From Flavobacteriales bacterium (GTDB taxonomy: Bacteria; Bacteroidota; Bacteroidia; Flavobacteriales; UBA7430), in the NCBI GenBank assembly GCA_022425195.1, contig JAKMFX010000011.1:54075-118074 (forward strand): a stretch of 64,000 bases of DNA, in the 5' to 3' direction. Numbering within the stretch: position 1 is the first letter of the stretch; each line of letters opens with the position of its first letter. Positions 34,216 to 42,756 of the stretch are shown one piece after another. The position numbers and the translations under genes are program-made. The notes under the pieces were generated by a model. The model saw nothing but the letters and a program-made list of their open reading frames with translations. It had not been told where the DNA came from and did no database searches.

Positions 34216-35436
34216 TTATTCGTGTCTTAAAGCTTCTATCGGATCTAGTCTTGAAGCTTTGATGGCTGGGTATATCCCCGACGCCAAGCCTACTAAAAAG
34301 CATAGTACCACACTTGCACCTAACCAAACCCAGGGAATTACGAATGCAGATTTTACAACAAAAGAGGTAATATTTCCGATAAAGATTCCCAAGAGAATAC
34401 CCACGACACCTCCCATTTGGCAGATGACAATGGCTTCTACTAAAAACTGTTGTTTGATTGTGCTTGAGGGAGCTCCAATGGCTTTTCGAGTTCCAATTTC
34501 TTTTGTTCTTTCGGTAACACTCACCAGCATAATGTTCATTAGTGCAATGGCCGCTCCCAAGAGGGTAATGAAACCAATCATTGTTGCAGCCTGTGTCACA
34601 TAATCCAAGTTTTCCATTAGTGATTTTGCCAGACCATCACTCTTGGTGATGTGGAAATTATTTTTTTCTTTCGGTTTCAGCCTTCGAACACTTCTAAAAA
34701 CACCTGTAGCTTCCCCAATTATTGCATCGATTACATAACTACTATTTGTCATAATACTTATGGATGCTGAGGGTCTATAGGCTATGTTATTTCGCAAATA
34801 ACTGTTGGGAACCATACAGCTTTTGTCTCCTCCCATACTCATGCTAGACCCCTTTTCTTTTAAAACACCAACAACGCTCATCCGTTTATTGTTTACAGAG
34901 ATAACACTACCGATCGCATCTGGAGAAGTATTAAACAGTTTTTTATAGATGTCTTGCCCAATCAGTACGACATTATTATTGAGATTTATATCATTTTGGT
35001 TGATATTTCTACCAATTTCAATTTCATATCCTGAAACATTAAGGTAGTTCTCATCCACACCCAAGATTCTGATATTAGGATGGGTTTTTTTGGATTGGTA
35101 ATTTAGAGTAGCGATTCCAGTTGCGGAATACGAAACAGAGGTTAAGCCCATTTCCTCAAACCGTTTTTTAAACTCTAGAGCTTCTTTATACTCTATAATG
35201 GGGTTGTCGGTTTTTCGTTCTTCTCGAGAGCGAGTTCCTCTTTCTTGATGTTGAAGCGTAAACGTGTTTGCTCCCATCATAGAGAAATTATCGTTTAATG
35301 CATGATCAATAGAGTCGATGGCTGTAAGTATGCCGACCAGAGCAGAGATACCAATAGCAATGATTGAAACCGTGATGCTGGTTCTCAAACGATGCCCTTT
35401 GATGGAGTTAAGCGCTATTTTAATACTTTCTATCAA
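34216..35436 (-). CDS. ABC transporter permease, MacB/FtsX type
   Basis: A 406-residue permease with the type VII ABC exporter layout: one N-terminal helix ([20 protein letters not shown], residues 19-38), a periplasmic MacB_PCD domain to about residue 280, then three helices of the FtsX domain with [20 protein letters not shown] between them. The family couples cytoplasmic ATP hydrolysis to periplasmic mechanical work, for example efflux or lipoprotein handling. No ATPase gene is adjacent, and the following gene (convergent) is mazG, so its partner must lie elsewhere. The substrate is unknown. Confidence 0.87.
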   Translation of the reverse strand: MIESIKIALNSIKGHRLRTSITVSIIAIGISALVGILTAIDSIDHALNDNFSMMGANTFTLQHQERGTRSREERKTDNPIIEYKEALEFKKRFEEMGLTSVSYSATGIATLNYQSKKTHPNIRILGVDENYLNVSGYEIEIGRNINQNDINLNNNVVLIGQDIYKKLFNTSPDAIGSVISVNNKRMSVVGVLKEKGSSMSMGGDKSCMVPNSYLRNNIAYRPSASISIMTNSSYVIDAIIGEATGVFRSVRRLKPKEKNNFHITKSDGLAKSLMENLDYVTQAATMIGFITLLGAAIALMNIMLVSVTERTKEIGTRKAIGAPSSTIKQQFLVEAIVICQMGGVVGILLGIFIGNITSFVVKSAFVIPWVWLGASVVLCFLVGLASGIYPAIKASRLDPIEALRHE

Positions 35437-35478
35437 TTTTTTCAGCGATCTATTTCAAAGGGGGATGGAAAGACGATT

Positions 35479-36756
35479 TTAATATCGGTTTTTTGACTTC
35501 TGCGCTCTTTTATCTCTTGAACGGTTGGCCTTATTATCCGAATCAGCAGTTCTTTTTAGAGGTTTGTTATAGTTTCTTTGCCCCCGAGTTTTGGTTTTTT
35601 TCTCTGGCATTTCCTCAACTTCATCTGCAAAAGGATGCTGTGTGACGACCGGTATTTTCTGGTCAATAAGTTTTTGTATGTCTTTTAAATAGGCCCTTTC
35701 TTCAATGTTACAGAAGGATACAGCAACGCCTGAATTTTTCGCACGTCCAGTTCGACCAATACGGTGAACGTAAGTTTCGGGGACGTTCGGTAAATCGTAG
35801 TTGATGACCAATTCGAGTTCATCAACATCAATACCTCTTGCAGCAATATCTGTAGCAATGAGTACCTTAGTGTCTCTGTTTTTAAAATTCTCCAAAGCTC
35901 TTTGTCGTGCTCCTTGAGATTTGTTGCCGTGAATGGCTTCAGACTTGATTTGAACTTTATCCAGTTGTTTTACAATTTTATTGGCACCGTGTTTGGTTCT
36001 AGAAAAGACCAATACGGAATCGATTTCATTTTCTTTGATTAAGTGAATGAGTAATTTGGTTTTACTCTTCTTACTCACGTAATAAAGCGCTTGTTCAACT
36101 TTTTCGGAAGTGGCCTGCTCTGGTTTAATGGTCACCTTTTCGGGTTTACCGAGTATAGATTGAGAAAGCTTTACAATAGATTGCGGCATGGTCGCAGAGA
36201 AGAACAATGATTGTCTTTTTTCTGGAAGCGCTGCGATCACCTTTTTGATGTCATGAATGAAGCCCATGTCCAACATGTGATCCGCTTCGTCGAGGACACA
36301 ATACTTTACATCTTTTAGGGAGATGTAGCCTTGGTTCATTAAGTCTAACAATCTGCCGGGTGTAGCCACCAAGATATCTACTCCATTTCGCAGTGCATTG
36401 GTTTGTGCACCTTGCTTAACACCTCCAAAGATGACGGTGTTTTTTACGTGGGTATGTTTGGCATATTTAGAACAGTTTTCACCAATCTGTATGGCCAACT
36501 CACGGGTAGGCGTAACAATAAGCGCAGTTATTTTCCGTCTTCCATTTTCATGAGTTTTGGAGTTGTGTATATGTTGAATGATTGGAATGGAAAAAGCGGC
36601 TGTCTTTCCCGTACCCGTTTGCGCACATCCCAATAGATCTTTTCGATCGAGTAGAATGGGTATAGATTGTTCTTGAATAGGGGTTGGTTGTGAATATCCT
36701 TCAGCTTCTAAAGCTTTAAGTATGGGGTCTATAACCCCTAGATCTTTAAATGTCAT
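35479..36756 (-). CDS. DEAD-box ATP-dependent RNA helicase, RhlE type
   Basis: A 425-residue RNA helicase with Q motif QPTPIQEQSIPILL, Walker A AQTGTGKTAAF, PTRELAIQIG, TPGRLLDLMNQG, LDEADHMLDMGF, FFSATMP, ATDIAARGIDVDEL and HRIGRTGRAK. The last 50 residues are a basic, low-complexity tail rich in Lys, Arg and Asn, typical of RhlE, that would bind RNA non-specifically. The -7 box TACCTTTG lies 17 bases upstream. This is the fourth DEAD-box helicase in the window. Confidence 0.93.
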   Translation of the reverse strand: MTFKDLGVIDPILKALEAEGYSQPTPIQEQSIPILLDRKDLLGCAQTGTGKTAAFSIPIIQHIHNSKTHENGRRKITALIVTPTRELAIQIGENCSKYAKHTHVKNTVIFGGVKQGAQTNALRNGVDILVATPGRLLDLMNQGYISLKDVKYCVLDEADHMLDMGFIHDIKKVIAALPEKRQSLFFSATMPQSIVKLSQSILGKPEKVTIKPEQATSEKVEQALYYVSKKSKTKLLIHLIKENEIDSVLVFSRTKHGANKIVKQLDKVQIKSEAIHGNKSQGARQRALENFKNRDTKVLIATDIAARGIDVDELELVINYDLPNVPETYVHRIGRTGRAKNSGVAVSFCNIEERAYLKDIQKLIDQKIPVVTQHPFADEVEEMPEKKTKTRGQRNYNKPLKRTADSDNKANRSRDKRAQKSKNRY

Positions 36757-36773
36757 ATATGGCGTATAAGCCT

Positions 36774-36781
36774 CAAAGGTA
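36774..36781 (-). promoter_or_regulatory. -7 box TACCTTTG of the RhlE helicase gene
   Basis: TAnnTTTG match on the minus strand, 17 bases before the ATG at 36756. Confidence 0.5.
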
Positions 36782-36896
36782 GTTCAAATGATTGGAATCT
36801 GATTGAGAAATGCTATGGATACTTTTTAATGGGCTGTAAATTGAAATTTTTCAAATTTTACAATCCCCTCAGGGTTGGTCAATTCATAAAAGCGTA

Positions 36897-36904
36897 GTAA
36901 TTTG
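36897..36904 (+). promoter_or_regulatory. Possible -7 box GTAATTTG just before guaA
   Basis: One mismatch from consensus, ending five bases before the guaA ATG. If used, the guaA mRNA would be almost leaderless. Confidence 0.35.
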
Positions 36905-36909
36905 CAGCC

Positions 36910-38442
36910 ATGCAAGAAAAGATACTTATCCTCGACTTTGGTTCTCAATATACGCAGCTTATTGCGCGTAGAGTGAGAGAGTTAAATATTTATTGTGAGA
37001 TTCATCCTTACAATAAAATCCCTGAATTAACCGATAATTTGAAAGGCGTAATTCTTTCAGGTTCTCCTCATTCGGTACGTGAAGAAAATGCACCGATACC
37101 CAATTTGGAAAATATCAAAGGAAAATTACCCTTATTAGGGGTTTGTTATGGGGCTCAACATCTGGCTCATAAGTTTGGTGGAGAAGTTTTACCCTCCAAA
37201 ATTCGTGAGTATGGTCGTGCCAACTTATCTTTTGTTGACGACACTCACCCTTTGCTTAAAGGAGTTCCCACAGGTTCTCAAGTATGGATGAGCCATGGTG
37301 ATACCATTGCCAAACTTCCAGAAGGGTACAAGGTAATTGCTTCCACACATGATGTAGAATGTGCGGGGTATTATATAGAGAATGAGGAAACCTATGCGAT
37401 TCAATTTCACCCTGAAGTATATCACTCTTCAGACGGGGCAACGCTTCTAAAAAACTTTTTGGTAGACATCTGTTCTTGTTCTCAAGATTGGACATCAGCG
37501 TCTTTTGTTGAAACCACCGTAGCAGCCTTAAAAGAGAAATTAGGAAATGACAAAGTGGTTCTTGGTTTGTCCGGAGGTGTTGACTCTTCGGTGACGGCAG
37601 TTTTGTTACACAAAGCCATCGGTTCAAACTTACACTGTGTTTTTGTAGACAACGGATTGCTCCGTAAAGATGAGTTTAGCGGAGTTTTGAAGCAATATGA
37701 GGGGATGGGTTTAAACGTTACTGGAGTTGATGCTAAGGATCGTTTTTACAATGATCTAGCAGGCTTGTCTGACCCAGAGAAAAAGAGAAAAGCCATTGGT
37801 AAAGCTTTTATTGATGTGTTTGATGATGAGTCCAACAAAATAGAAGATGTCGTTTGGTTGGCACAGGGGACTATATATCCAGATGTTATTGAATCCGTAT
37901 CTGCTACGGGTGGTCCCTCAGCGACCATTAAATCACATCACAATGTAGGTGGTTTACCCGATTATATGAAGTTGAAAATTGTAGAGCCCCTAAACACACT
38001 CTTTAAAGATGAAGTGCGCAGGGTAGGGAAAGCTATGGGCTTGTCTCATGAACTTTTAGGAAGACATCCTTTTCCAGGACCGGGGTTGGCCATTCGAATT
38101 TTGGGCGATATCACTCCAGAAAAAGTAGCCATCCTCCAAGAGGTAGATCATGTATTTATTCAAGGCTTGAAAGATCACGGTCTGTATGATGATGTGTGGC
38201 AAGCAGGAGCTATGTTGTTGCCGGTACAGTCTGTGGGTGTGATGGGTGATGAGCGCACCTATGAAAAAGTGGTTGCATTACGTGCCGTTGAATCTGTAGA
38301 CGGTATGACAGCGGATTGGGTGCATTTACCTTATGAGTTTTTGGCAAAAGTCTCTAATGATATTATCAATAAAGTTAAAGGAGTGAACAGAGTTGTTTAT
38401 GATATTAGCTCTAAGCCTCCAGCAACTATTGAATGGGAATAA
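36910..38442 (+). CDS. guaA: GMP synthase (glutamine-hydrolysing)
   Basis: A 510-residue bifunctional enzyme that converts XMP to GMP with ammonia from glutamine. The class I glutamine amidotransferase domain (about residues 1-190) has the nucleophile Cys in [11 protein letters not shown] and the His-Glu pair in QFHPEVYHS. The ATP-pyrophosphatase domain has the P-loop [11 protein letters not shown] near residue 218. The C-terminal dimerisation domain has [15 protein letters not shown]. Length is slightly under the E. coli protein (525). A strong hairpin terminator follows directly. Confidence 0.96.
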   Translation: MQEKILILDFGSQYTQLIARRVRELNIYCEIHPYNKIPELTDNLKGVILSGSPHSVREENAPIPNLENIKGKLPLLGVCYGAQHLAHKFGGEVLPSKIREYGRANLSFVDDTHPLLKGVPTGSQVWMSHGDTIAKLPEGYKVIASTHDVECAGYYIENEETYAIQFHPEVYHSSDGATLLKNFLVDICSCSQDWTSASFVETTVAALKEKLGNDKVVLGLSGGVDSSVTAVLLHKAIGSNLHCVFVDNGLLRKDEFSGVLKQYEGMGLNVTGVDAKDRFYNDLAGLSDPEKKRKAIGKAFIDVFDDESNKIEDVVWLAQGTIYPDVIESVSATGGPSATIKSHHNVGGLPDYMKLKIVEPLNTLFKDEVRRVGKAMGLSHELLGRHPFPGPGLAIRILGDITPEKVAILQEVDHVFIQGLKDHGLYDDVWQAGAMLLPVQSVGVMGDERTYEKVVALRAVESVDGMTADWVHLPYEFLAKVSNDIINKVKGVNRVVYDISSKPPATIEWE

Positions 38443-38446
38443 TTCA

Positions 38447-38478
38447 AAAAAAAAGCACTCATATGAGTGCTTTTTTTT
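38447..38478. terminator. Bidirectional terminator between guaA and lysA
   Basis: A perfect inverted repeat with 16-base arms (A8 GCACTCAT / ATGAGTGC T8). The T8 run on the plus strand ends guaA, and the complementary A8 gives a T-run for the convergent lysA transcript. Confidence 0.9.
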
Positions 38479-38499
38479 GTGTTGTTATTTTTTGTACTT

Positions 38500-39705
38500 C
38501 TAGATTTTGATGTCGATGACTTTTTGATTTTTCAAAAGATCTTCCATGGTTTCTCTTTCTCGAATTAAGTGCGTCTCACCTTTTAAAGTTAGAACTTCAG
38601 CAGGTTTAAATCTTGAGTTGTAATTGGATGCCATGGAGTAACAATAGGCACCCGCATTTTCAAAGAGTAAAATATCTTTTTCTCGAACTTCGTTCAAGAT
38701 TCGATCTGTAGCAAATGTGTCAGATTCACAAATGTATCCAACCACAGAATACATTTTCTTTTCCCCATTGGGGTTAGAGATGTTTTTTATGTTGTGATGT
38801 GAATTGTAAAACATAGGACGAATCAAATGATTGAAGCCACTGTTAACGGCAACAAAAGTACAGGCTGTAGTTTGTTTGATTACGTTTACATCAGCCAAGA
38901 AAGAACCGGACTCACTCACCATAAACTTCCCAGGCTCAAATCTAAGCGTCAAGTCTTTTTGTCTTTTTTCACAGTATTCGTTGAAAAGTTTACTGAACTG
39001 AGTACCAATTTTTGCGATGTCTGTTTCTAGATCATTCTCCTTGTATTTAATTTTAAATCCACTTCCAAAGTCAATAGATGTGATGTCTTCAAACTGATCA
39101 GCAATGGTGAAAATTAATTTGGCCACCCGCTCAAAAATATCTGCTTGAACAATGTCAGATCCCGTGTGAACATGGATCCCTTCAACTTTAATGTTGTATT
39201 TTTTTGTCAAGCGGAGTACAATAGGGATTTGGTGAATAGAAATTCCAAATTTAGAGTCAATATGACCTACACTGATATTGTTATTCCCTCCAGCCATTAA
39301 ATGCGGGTTTACCCTTATGAAAATGGGTGTATTTGGAAACTTAAGCCCAATTTTTTCTAGTATTGAAATATTATCAATTGTGATTTTAGTGCCAATATTA
39401 ATGGCTTCTTCGTATTCTTCAATAGAAACACCATTGGGCGTAAATATGATGTCTTCAGGAGCAAACCCTGCCTTCAATCCCATTTGTATTTCTTGAATGG
39501 AAACACAATCTAACCCGGATCCCATTTCTTTGAAAAGCTTCAGAATCGAAAGGTTGGTAAGCGCTTTCGCCGCAAAGTGAATTTTAAGATTTTTTACATC
39601 AAAAGCGTTTTTAAACGATTGATACTTTTCAATAATCACATCACCATCGTATACATACAAGGGTGTGCCATATTCTTGGGCTATGTGAGACAGGTTATTT
39701 TTCAT
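38500..39705 (-). CDS. lysA: Diaminopimelate decarboxylase
   Basis: A 401-residue fold-type III PLP enzyme that decarboxylates meso-diaminopimelate to lysine. The PLP lysine is in KIHFAAKALTN near residue 47. GSGLDCVSIQEIQMGLKAG, IHVHTGSD, SIDFGSGF (phosphate-binding glycines) and FEPGKFMV follow. The C-terminal YICESDTFATDR has the catalytic Cys and substrate Glu, and ENAGAYCYSMASNYN the substrate Tyr. The gene is monocistronic, with a complete upstream promoter and a shared terminator with guaA. Confidence 0.93.
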   Translation of the reverse strand: MKNNLSHIAQEYGTPLYVYDGDVIIEKYQSFKNAFDVKNLKIHFAAKALTNLSILKLFKEMGSGLDCVSIQEIQMGLKAGFAPEDIIFTPNGVSIEEYEEAINIGTKITIDNISILEKIGLKFPNTPIFIRVNPHLMAGGNNNISVGHIDSKFGISIHQIPIVLRLTKKYNIKVEGIHVHTGSDIVQADIFERVAKLIFTIADQFEDITSIDFGSGFKIKYKENDLETDIAKIGTQFSKLFNEYCEKRQKDLTLRFEPGKFMVSESGSFLADVNVIKQTTACTFVAVNSGFNHLIRPMFYNSHHNIKNISNPNGEKKMYSVVGYICESDTFATDRILNEVREKDILLFENAGAYCYSMASNYNSRFKPAEVLTLKGETHLIRERETMEDLLKNQKVIDIKI

Positions 39706-39750
39706 AATATAAGACCAATTCGCCCTTTTTATTGGGCGTGTTTAGGGCAG

Positions 39751-39781
39751 CAAATTTATAGCATTTATTTGGATTAGCAAA
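39751..39781 (-). promoter_or_regulatory. Complete Bacteroidota promoter of lysA
   Basis: On the minus strand, TTTG (39781-39778), a 19-base spacer, and TAAATTTG (39758-39751). Both elements and spacing fit the Bacteroidota housekeeping sigma consensus. The predicted leader is about 40 bases. Confidence 0.72.
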
Positions 39782-40003
39782 CGCTTCAATCTATAAGTGG
39801 CAAGGCTTTGTTTGGCTCACCATTCATTCGTAATATTTTAACTGCTTGATTTGAATGGATAATGGCTTAAAAATGATTTAATGGGTAAAGCTGGGCTTGA
39901 TCAGATTTCCCTTTCATATTCTTGATCATGATCTATGTAAATGGCTCACATGTATCTGTTGATTACTTTCTCTAAAGCTCAGATTAGGCATATAAAAACA
40001 CCC

Positions 40004-40011
40004 TATATTAG
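40004..40011 (+). promoter_or_regulatory. Possible -7 box TATATTAG of the NlpC/P60 gene
   Basis: One mismatch from TAnnTTTG, six bases before the ATG at 40018. It favours that ATG over the TTG at 40012. Confidence 0.35.
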
Positions 40012-40017
40012 TTGTCA

Positions 40018-40791
40018 ATGAAATACGGGATTGCACATATTAGCATTATTCCAATGCGGGCTGAAGCAGCTGATACATCAGAAATGGTGAATCAGATTCT
40101 TTTTGGGGAGCATTATAAGGTTGTTGACAAACGCGTAAAATGGGTTAAAGTTCGCTTGTCTCATGATGAGTATGAGGGTTGGATTTGTATCAAGCAATTT
40201 TTTGAAATTGACAAAGCCCAATATTTAAGCTTATCTGACGACTCTCCATATTACAATTATAATTTGATGGATGCCCTAAGTACCGATTCTGGGGATATGA
40301 TCCCCATAGGCTTGGGAAGTACTTTGCCTTTTTACGATGGAGAACATTGTTTGATTAATGATCAGCGTTTTCATTTTGAAGGCGCTCAGCAACCGGATGA
40401 AAAGAACAGAAAGTCCGATGTTGTCAATACGGCTTTTATGTATTTGCACGCTCCTTACTTGTGGGGTGGTCGTTCTCCTATGGGCATTGATTGTTCAGGT
40501 TTTACCCAAATGGCTTACCGCTTGAATGGTAAATCTATTCCTCGTGATGCTTCTCAGCAAATCAAATTGGGTACGACATTGAGTTTTATAGAAGAAGCTG
40601 AGCCTGGAGATCTAGCTTTTTTTGATGATGCAGAAGGTAATATCGTTCACGTAGGGATGATTTTAGAAAACAATCACATACTTCACGCTTCAGGAAAAGT
40701 TAGGGTAGACCGAGTTGATCAACAAGGTATTTTCAATGAAGAGTTGGGAACACATACCCATAAACTTCGGTTGATAAAAGATATTTTTTAA
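40018..40791 (+). CDS. NlpC/P60 family cell wall endopeptidase with SH3-like domain
   Basis: A 257-residue peptidase of the YkfC/dipeptidyl-peptidase VI type, which cleaves the gamma-D-glutamyl-diaminopimelate bond of muropeptides. An N-terminal bacterial SH3-like region (about residues 1-65) precedes a second SH3-like stretch and the C-terminal papain-like domain. The catalytic Cys is in GIDCSGFTQMAYRL near residue 158, the His in NIVHVGMIL near residue 217, and the third polar residue in ILHASGKVRVD. No signal peptide is visible, so it probably acts on cytoplasmic muropeptides during recycling. The ATG at 40018 was chosen over TTG at 40012. Confidence 0.9.
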   Translation: MKYGIAHISIIPMRAEAADTSEMVNQILFGEHYKVVDKRVKWVKVRLSHDEYEGWICIKQFFEIDKAQYLSLSDDSPYYNYNLMDALSTDSGDMIPIGLGSTLPFYDGEHCLINDQRFHFEGAQQPDEKNRKSDVVNTAFMYLHAPYLWGGRSPMGIDCSGFTQMAYRLNGKSIPRDASQQIKLGTTLSFIEEAEPGDLAFFDDAEGNIVHVGMILENNHILHASGKVRVDRVDQQGIFNEELGTHTHKLRLIKDIF

Positions 40792-40849
40792 TCCAAAACT
40801 TATAATTTGTTATGTACTGTTTACAAAAGTGCAGATTATCCCAAATAAA

Positions 40850-41488
40850 TTATTGAATAAATGGGTTGTTTTTTCTTTCGAATCCTATGCTTGTTTTTTG
40901 GCCGTGACCGGGGTATACAACCATCTTATCATCGAGTATGAGCAGTTTTTCTTTGATAGATTTTAGGAGGGTTGCATGGTCGCCCAGAGGTAAATCTGTC
41001 CGCCCAATACTAAGGTGAAATAAGACGTCAGCAGAGAGTAAAATATTTTCATTTTCGTTAACCAAACAGATGTGTCCTGGGGCATGCCCTGGTGTGAAAA
41101 TGATTTCAAAGGAACTGTTTCCAAAACTTATATGATCTCCCTCTTCAACAAAATGACCCACTTCAGGAAGCGCTTCCAAGTGCAGATCATATTGTTCTGC
41201 GGTAAGTGGAGCATATTCCAGAAGCGGAAGATCAGCCTTGTGCATAATGGGTTTTATGTTGTAAGTTTCTGAGACAAACTTATTTCCAAATAGATGATCC
41301 AGATGGCAATGCGTATTCACAAGCGCCATAGGTTTTAAGCCTTTTTCTTCAATGAAGTTTTTAAGTATCGTATTGTCATTTTGATCATAACAACCCGGGT
41401 CAACAATAATGCACTCCAGAGTTTCGTCATAAGCAATGTATGTATTCTCCTGAAAGGGGTTGAAGGTGAAGCTTTTAATTTGTATCAT
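40850..41488 (-). CDS. MBL-fold metallo-hydrolase, glyoxalase II-like
   Basis: A 212-residue metallo-beta-lactamase fold hydrolase. Metal ligands are visible in NTHCHLDHLFG near residue 56 (HxHxDH), GHAPGHICLV near residue 130 and the Asp in LLSADVLFHLSIGR. A final His is in VYPGHGQKTSIG. Such small bacterial proteins hydrolyse hydroxyacyl-glutathione or other thioesters, but the substrate here is unknown. The ATG at 41488 (MIQIKSF) was preferred to an in-frame start nine codons earlier, as the family begins at this point. Confidence 0.88.
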   Translation of the reverse strand: MIQIKSFTFNPFQENTYIAYDETLECIIVDPGCYDQNDNTILKNFIEEKGLKPMALVNTHCHLDHLFGNKFVSETYNIKPIMHKADLPLLEYAPLTAEQYDLHLEALPEVGHFVEEGDHISFGNSSFEIIFTPGHAPGHICLVNENENILLSADVLFHLSIGRTDLPLGDHATLLKSIKEKLLILDDKMVVYPGHGQKTSIGFERKNNPFIQ

Positions 41489-41550
41489 TAGGACTGTCTT
41501 TTTTACTTTTAACAAAGTAATTATTTAAAGCAAGAATAACCTAACTTTAC

Positions 41551-42756
41551 GTGATTAAACATATTGTAGTGCAGCAAATAACTAAAATTAAAGAAATCAT
41601 AGAATCGTCATACTCAGACTTAGTTGAGTGGCGAGAATATCTTCATGCTCATCCAGAGCTTTCATTTAAAGAGGAGCAAACCTCAGCTTTCGTTGCCGCT
41701 AGGTTGGAGGCTATGGGCATATCTTTTCAAACGGGAGTTGCAGGAACGGGAATCGTTGCCTTGATCGAGGGAAGAAATCCCAAAAAACAGTGTCTTGCCT
41801 TGCGAGCAGATTTAGATGCGCTCCCGATTTTTGAAGAAAATGATGCCCCATACAAATCTAAAGTAGATGGGGTTATGCATGCTTGTGGCCACGATGTCCA
41901 TACCACCTGTTTGTTGGGGGCTGCAAAGGTACTTCAAACCTTAAAAGAAGAGTTTGAGGGTACCATCAAACTTATTTTTCAACCCGGTGAAGAGGTCTTG
42001 CCTGGTGGTGCTTCTTTAATGATTAAAGAAGGTGTGTTGGAAAATCCAAAGGTTGATAAAATTGCCGCTCTCCACGTATTTCCTACCATGAATGTCGGGA
42101 AGATTGGATTTAGGGCCGGACAATATATGGCTGCTTGCGATGAGTTGTATCTTAATGTTAAGGGTAAAGGAGGACACGCAGCTTTACCTAGTGAATACAA
42201 CAATCCGATTATGATTATTGCTGAGTTATTACCTAAGCTGGAAGCTTATGTAAAGTCTTTGTCTGATGGAACGTCACCTTACATATTTGCCATCGGTAAA
42301 CTACAAGCCGAGGGCGCCACTAATGTGATCCCTCCCTCTGCAATTGCTGAAGGTACATTGAGAACTATGGATGAGTCGTGGCGTAAGCTTATCCATGAGA
42401 AAATGCAGGCGTTTGTCCTTCAATTTTTAACTTCAAAAAATGCTCAAGGTGAATTGCGTATCGTGAAAGGTTATCCTTCTTTACTCAATAACGAGTCTTT
42501 TACAAGTCAGTCTATGCAAAGCGCTAAGGATTACTTAGGTGCTGAAAATGTCGAAGAGATGGACATTCGTATGACGGCAGAGGACTTTTCTTTTTACAGC
42601 CAGAAGGTGCCTGCCTGTTTTTTTAGGTTGGGGGTTCGTAATGAAGACCTTGGAATTACTTACGGTGTGCACCACCCTAAATTTGACATCGATAAAAATG
42701 CATTGAAAGTTGGAGCAGGCGTTATGGCTCAGCTGGCTCTTTCAGCTTTAGATTAG
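41551..42756 (+). CDS. M20 family amidohydrolase (N-acyl amino acid / hippurate hydrolase type)
   Basis: A 401-residue zinc peptidase of family M20D. LRADLDALPI holds one metal Asp. HACGHDVHTTCLLGAAKVL has the metal Cys and His. FQPGEEVLPGGASLMI has the catalytic and metal Glu. KGKGGHAALP marks the dimerisation domain. Members remove acyl groups from amino acids. The start is uncertain: GTG at 41551 lies only one base after a TAACTTTA -7-like box, and GTG at 41569 is the next candidate, with no ATG near. The gene overlaps the 3' end of recQ by 4 bases in convergent orientation. Confidence 0.88.
   Translation: MIKHIVVQQITKIKEIIESSYSDLVEWREYLHAHPELSFKEEQTSAFVAARLEAMGISFQTGVAGTGIVALIEGRNPKKQCLALRADLDALPIFEENDAPYKSKVDGVMHACGHDVHTTCLLGAAKVLQTLKEEFEGTIKLIFQPGEEVLPGGASLMIKEGVLENPKVDKIAALHVFPTMNVGKIGFRAGQYMAACDELYLNVKGKGGHAALPSEYNNPIMIIAELLPKLEAYVKSLSDGTSPYIFAIGKLQAEGATNVIPPSAIAEGTLRTMDESWRKLIHEKMQAFVLQFLTSKNAQGELRIVKGYPSLLNNESFTSQSMQSAKDYLGAENVEEMDIRMTAEDFSFYSQKVPACFFRLGVRNEDLGITYGVHHPKFDIDKNALKVGAGVMAQLALSALD

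Larger units (their letters stand above)
39706..40017. other. Noncoding region between lysA and the NlpC/P60 gene
   Basis: A divergent intergenic region of 312 bases. It holds the lysA promoter and, at its right end, the candidate -7 box of the peptidase gene. An inverted repeat CGCCC/GGGCG around eight bases lies at 39721-39738 in the lysA leader. No ORF, tRNA or clear riboswitch fold was recognised. Confidence 0.6.

Noticed and set aside
37256-37627. Minus-strand open frames inside guaA
   Set aside because: They lie entirely within a well-conserved gene and have no family features or promoter.
39721-39738. Hairpin CGCCC/GGGCG in the lysA leader as a lysine riboswitch
   Set aside because: Only about 40 bases of leader are predicted, far too short for the lysine riboswitch, and only one five-base-pair stem is visible.
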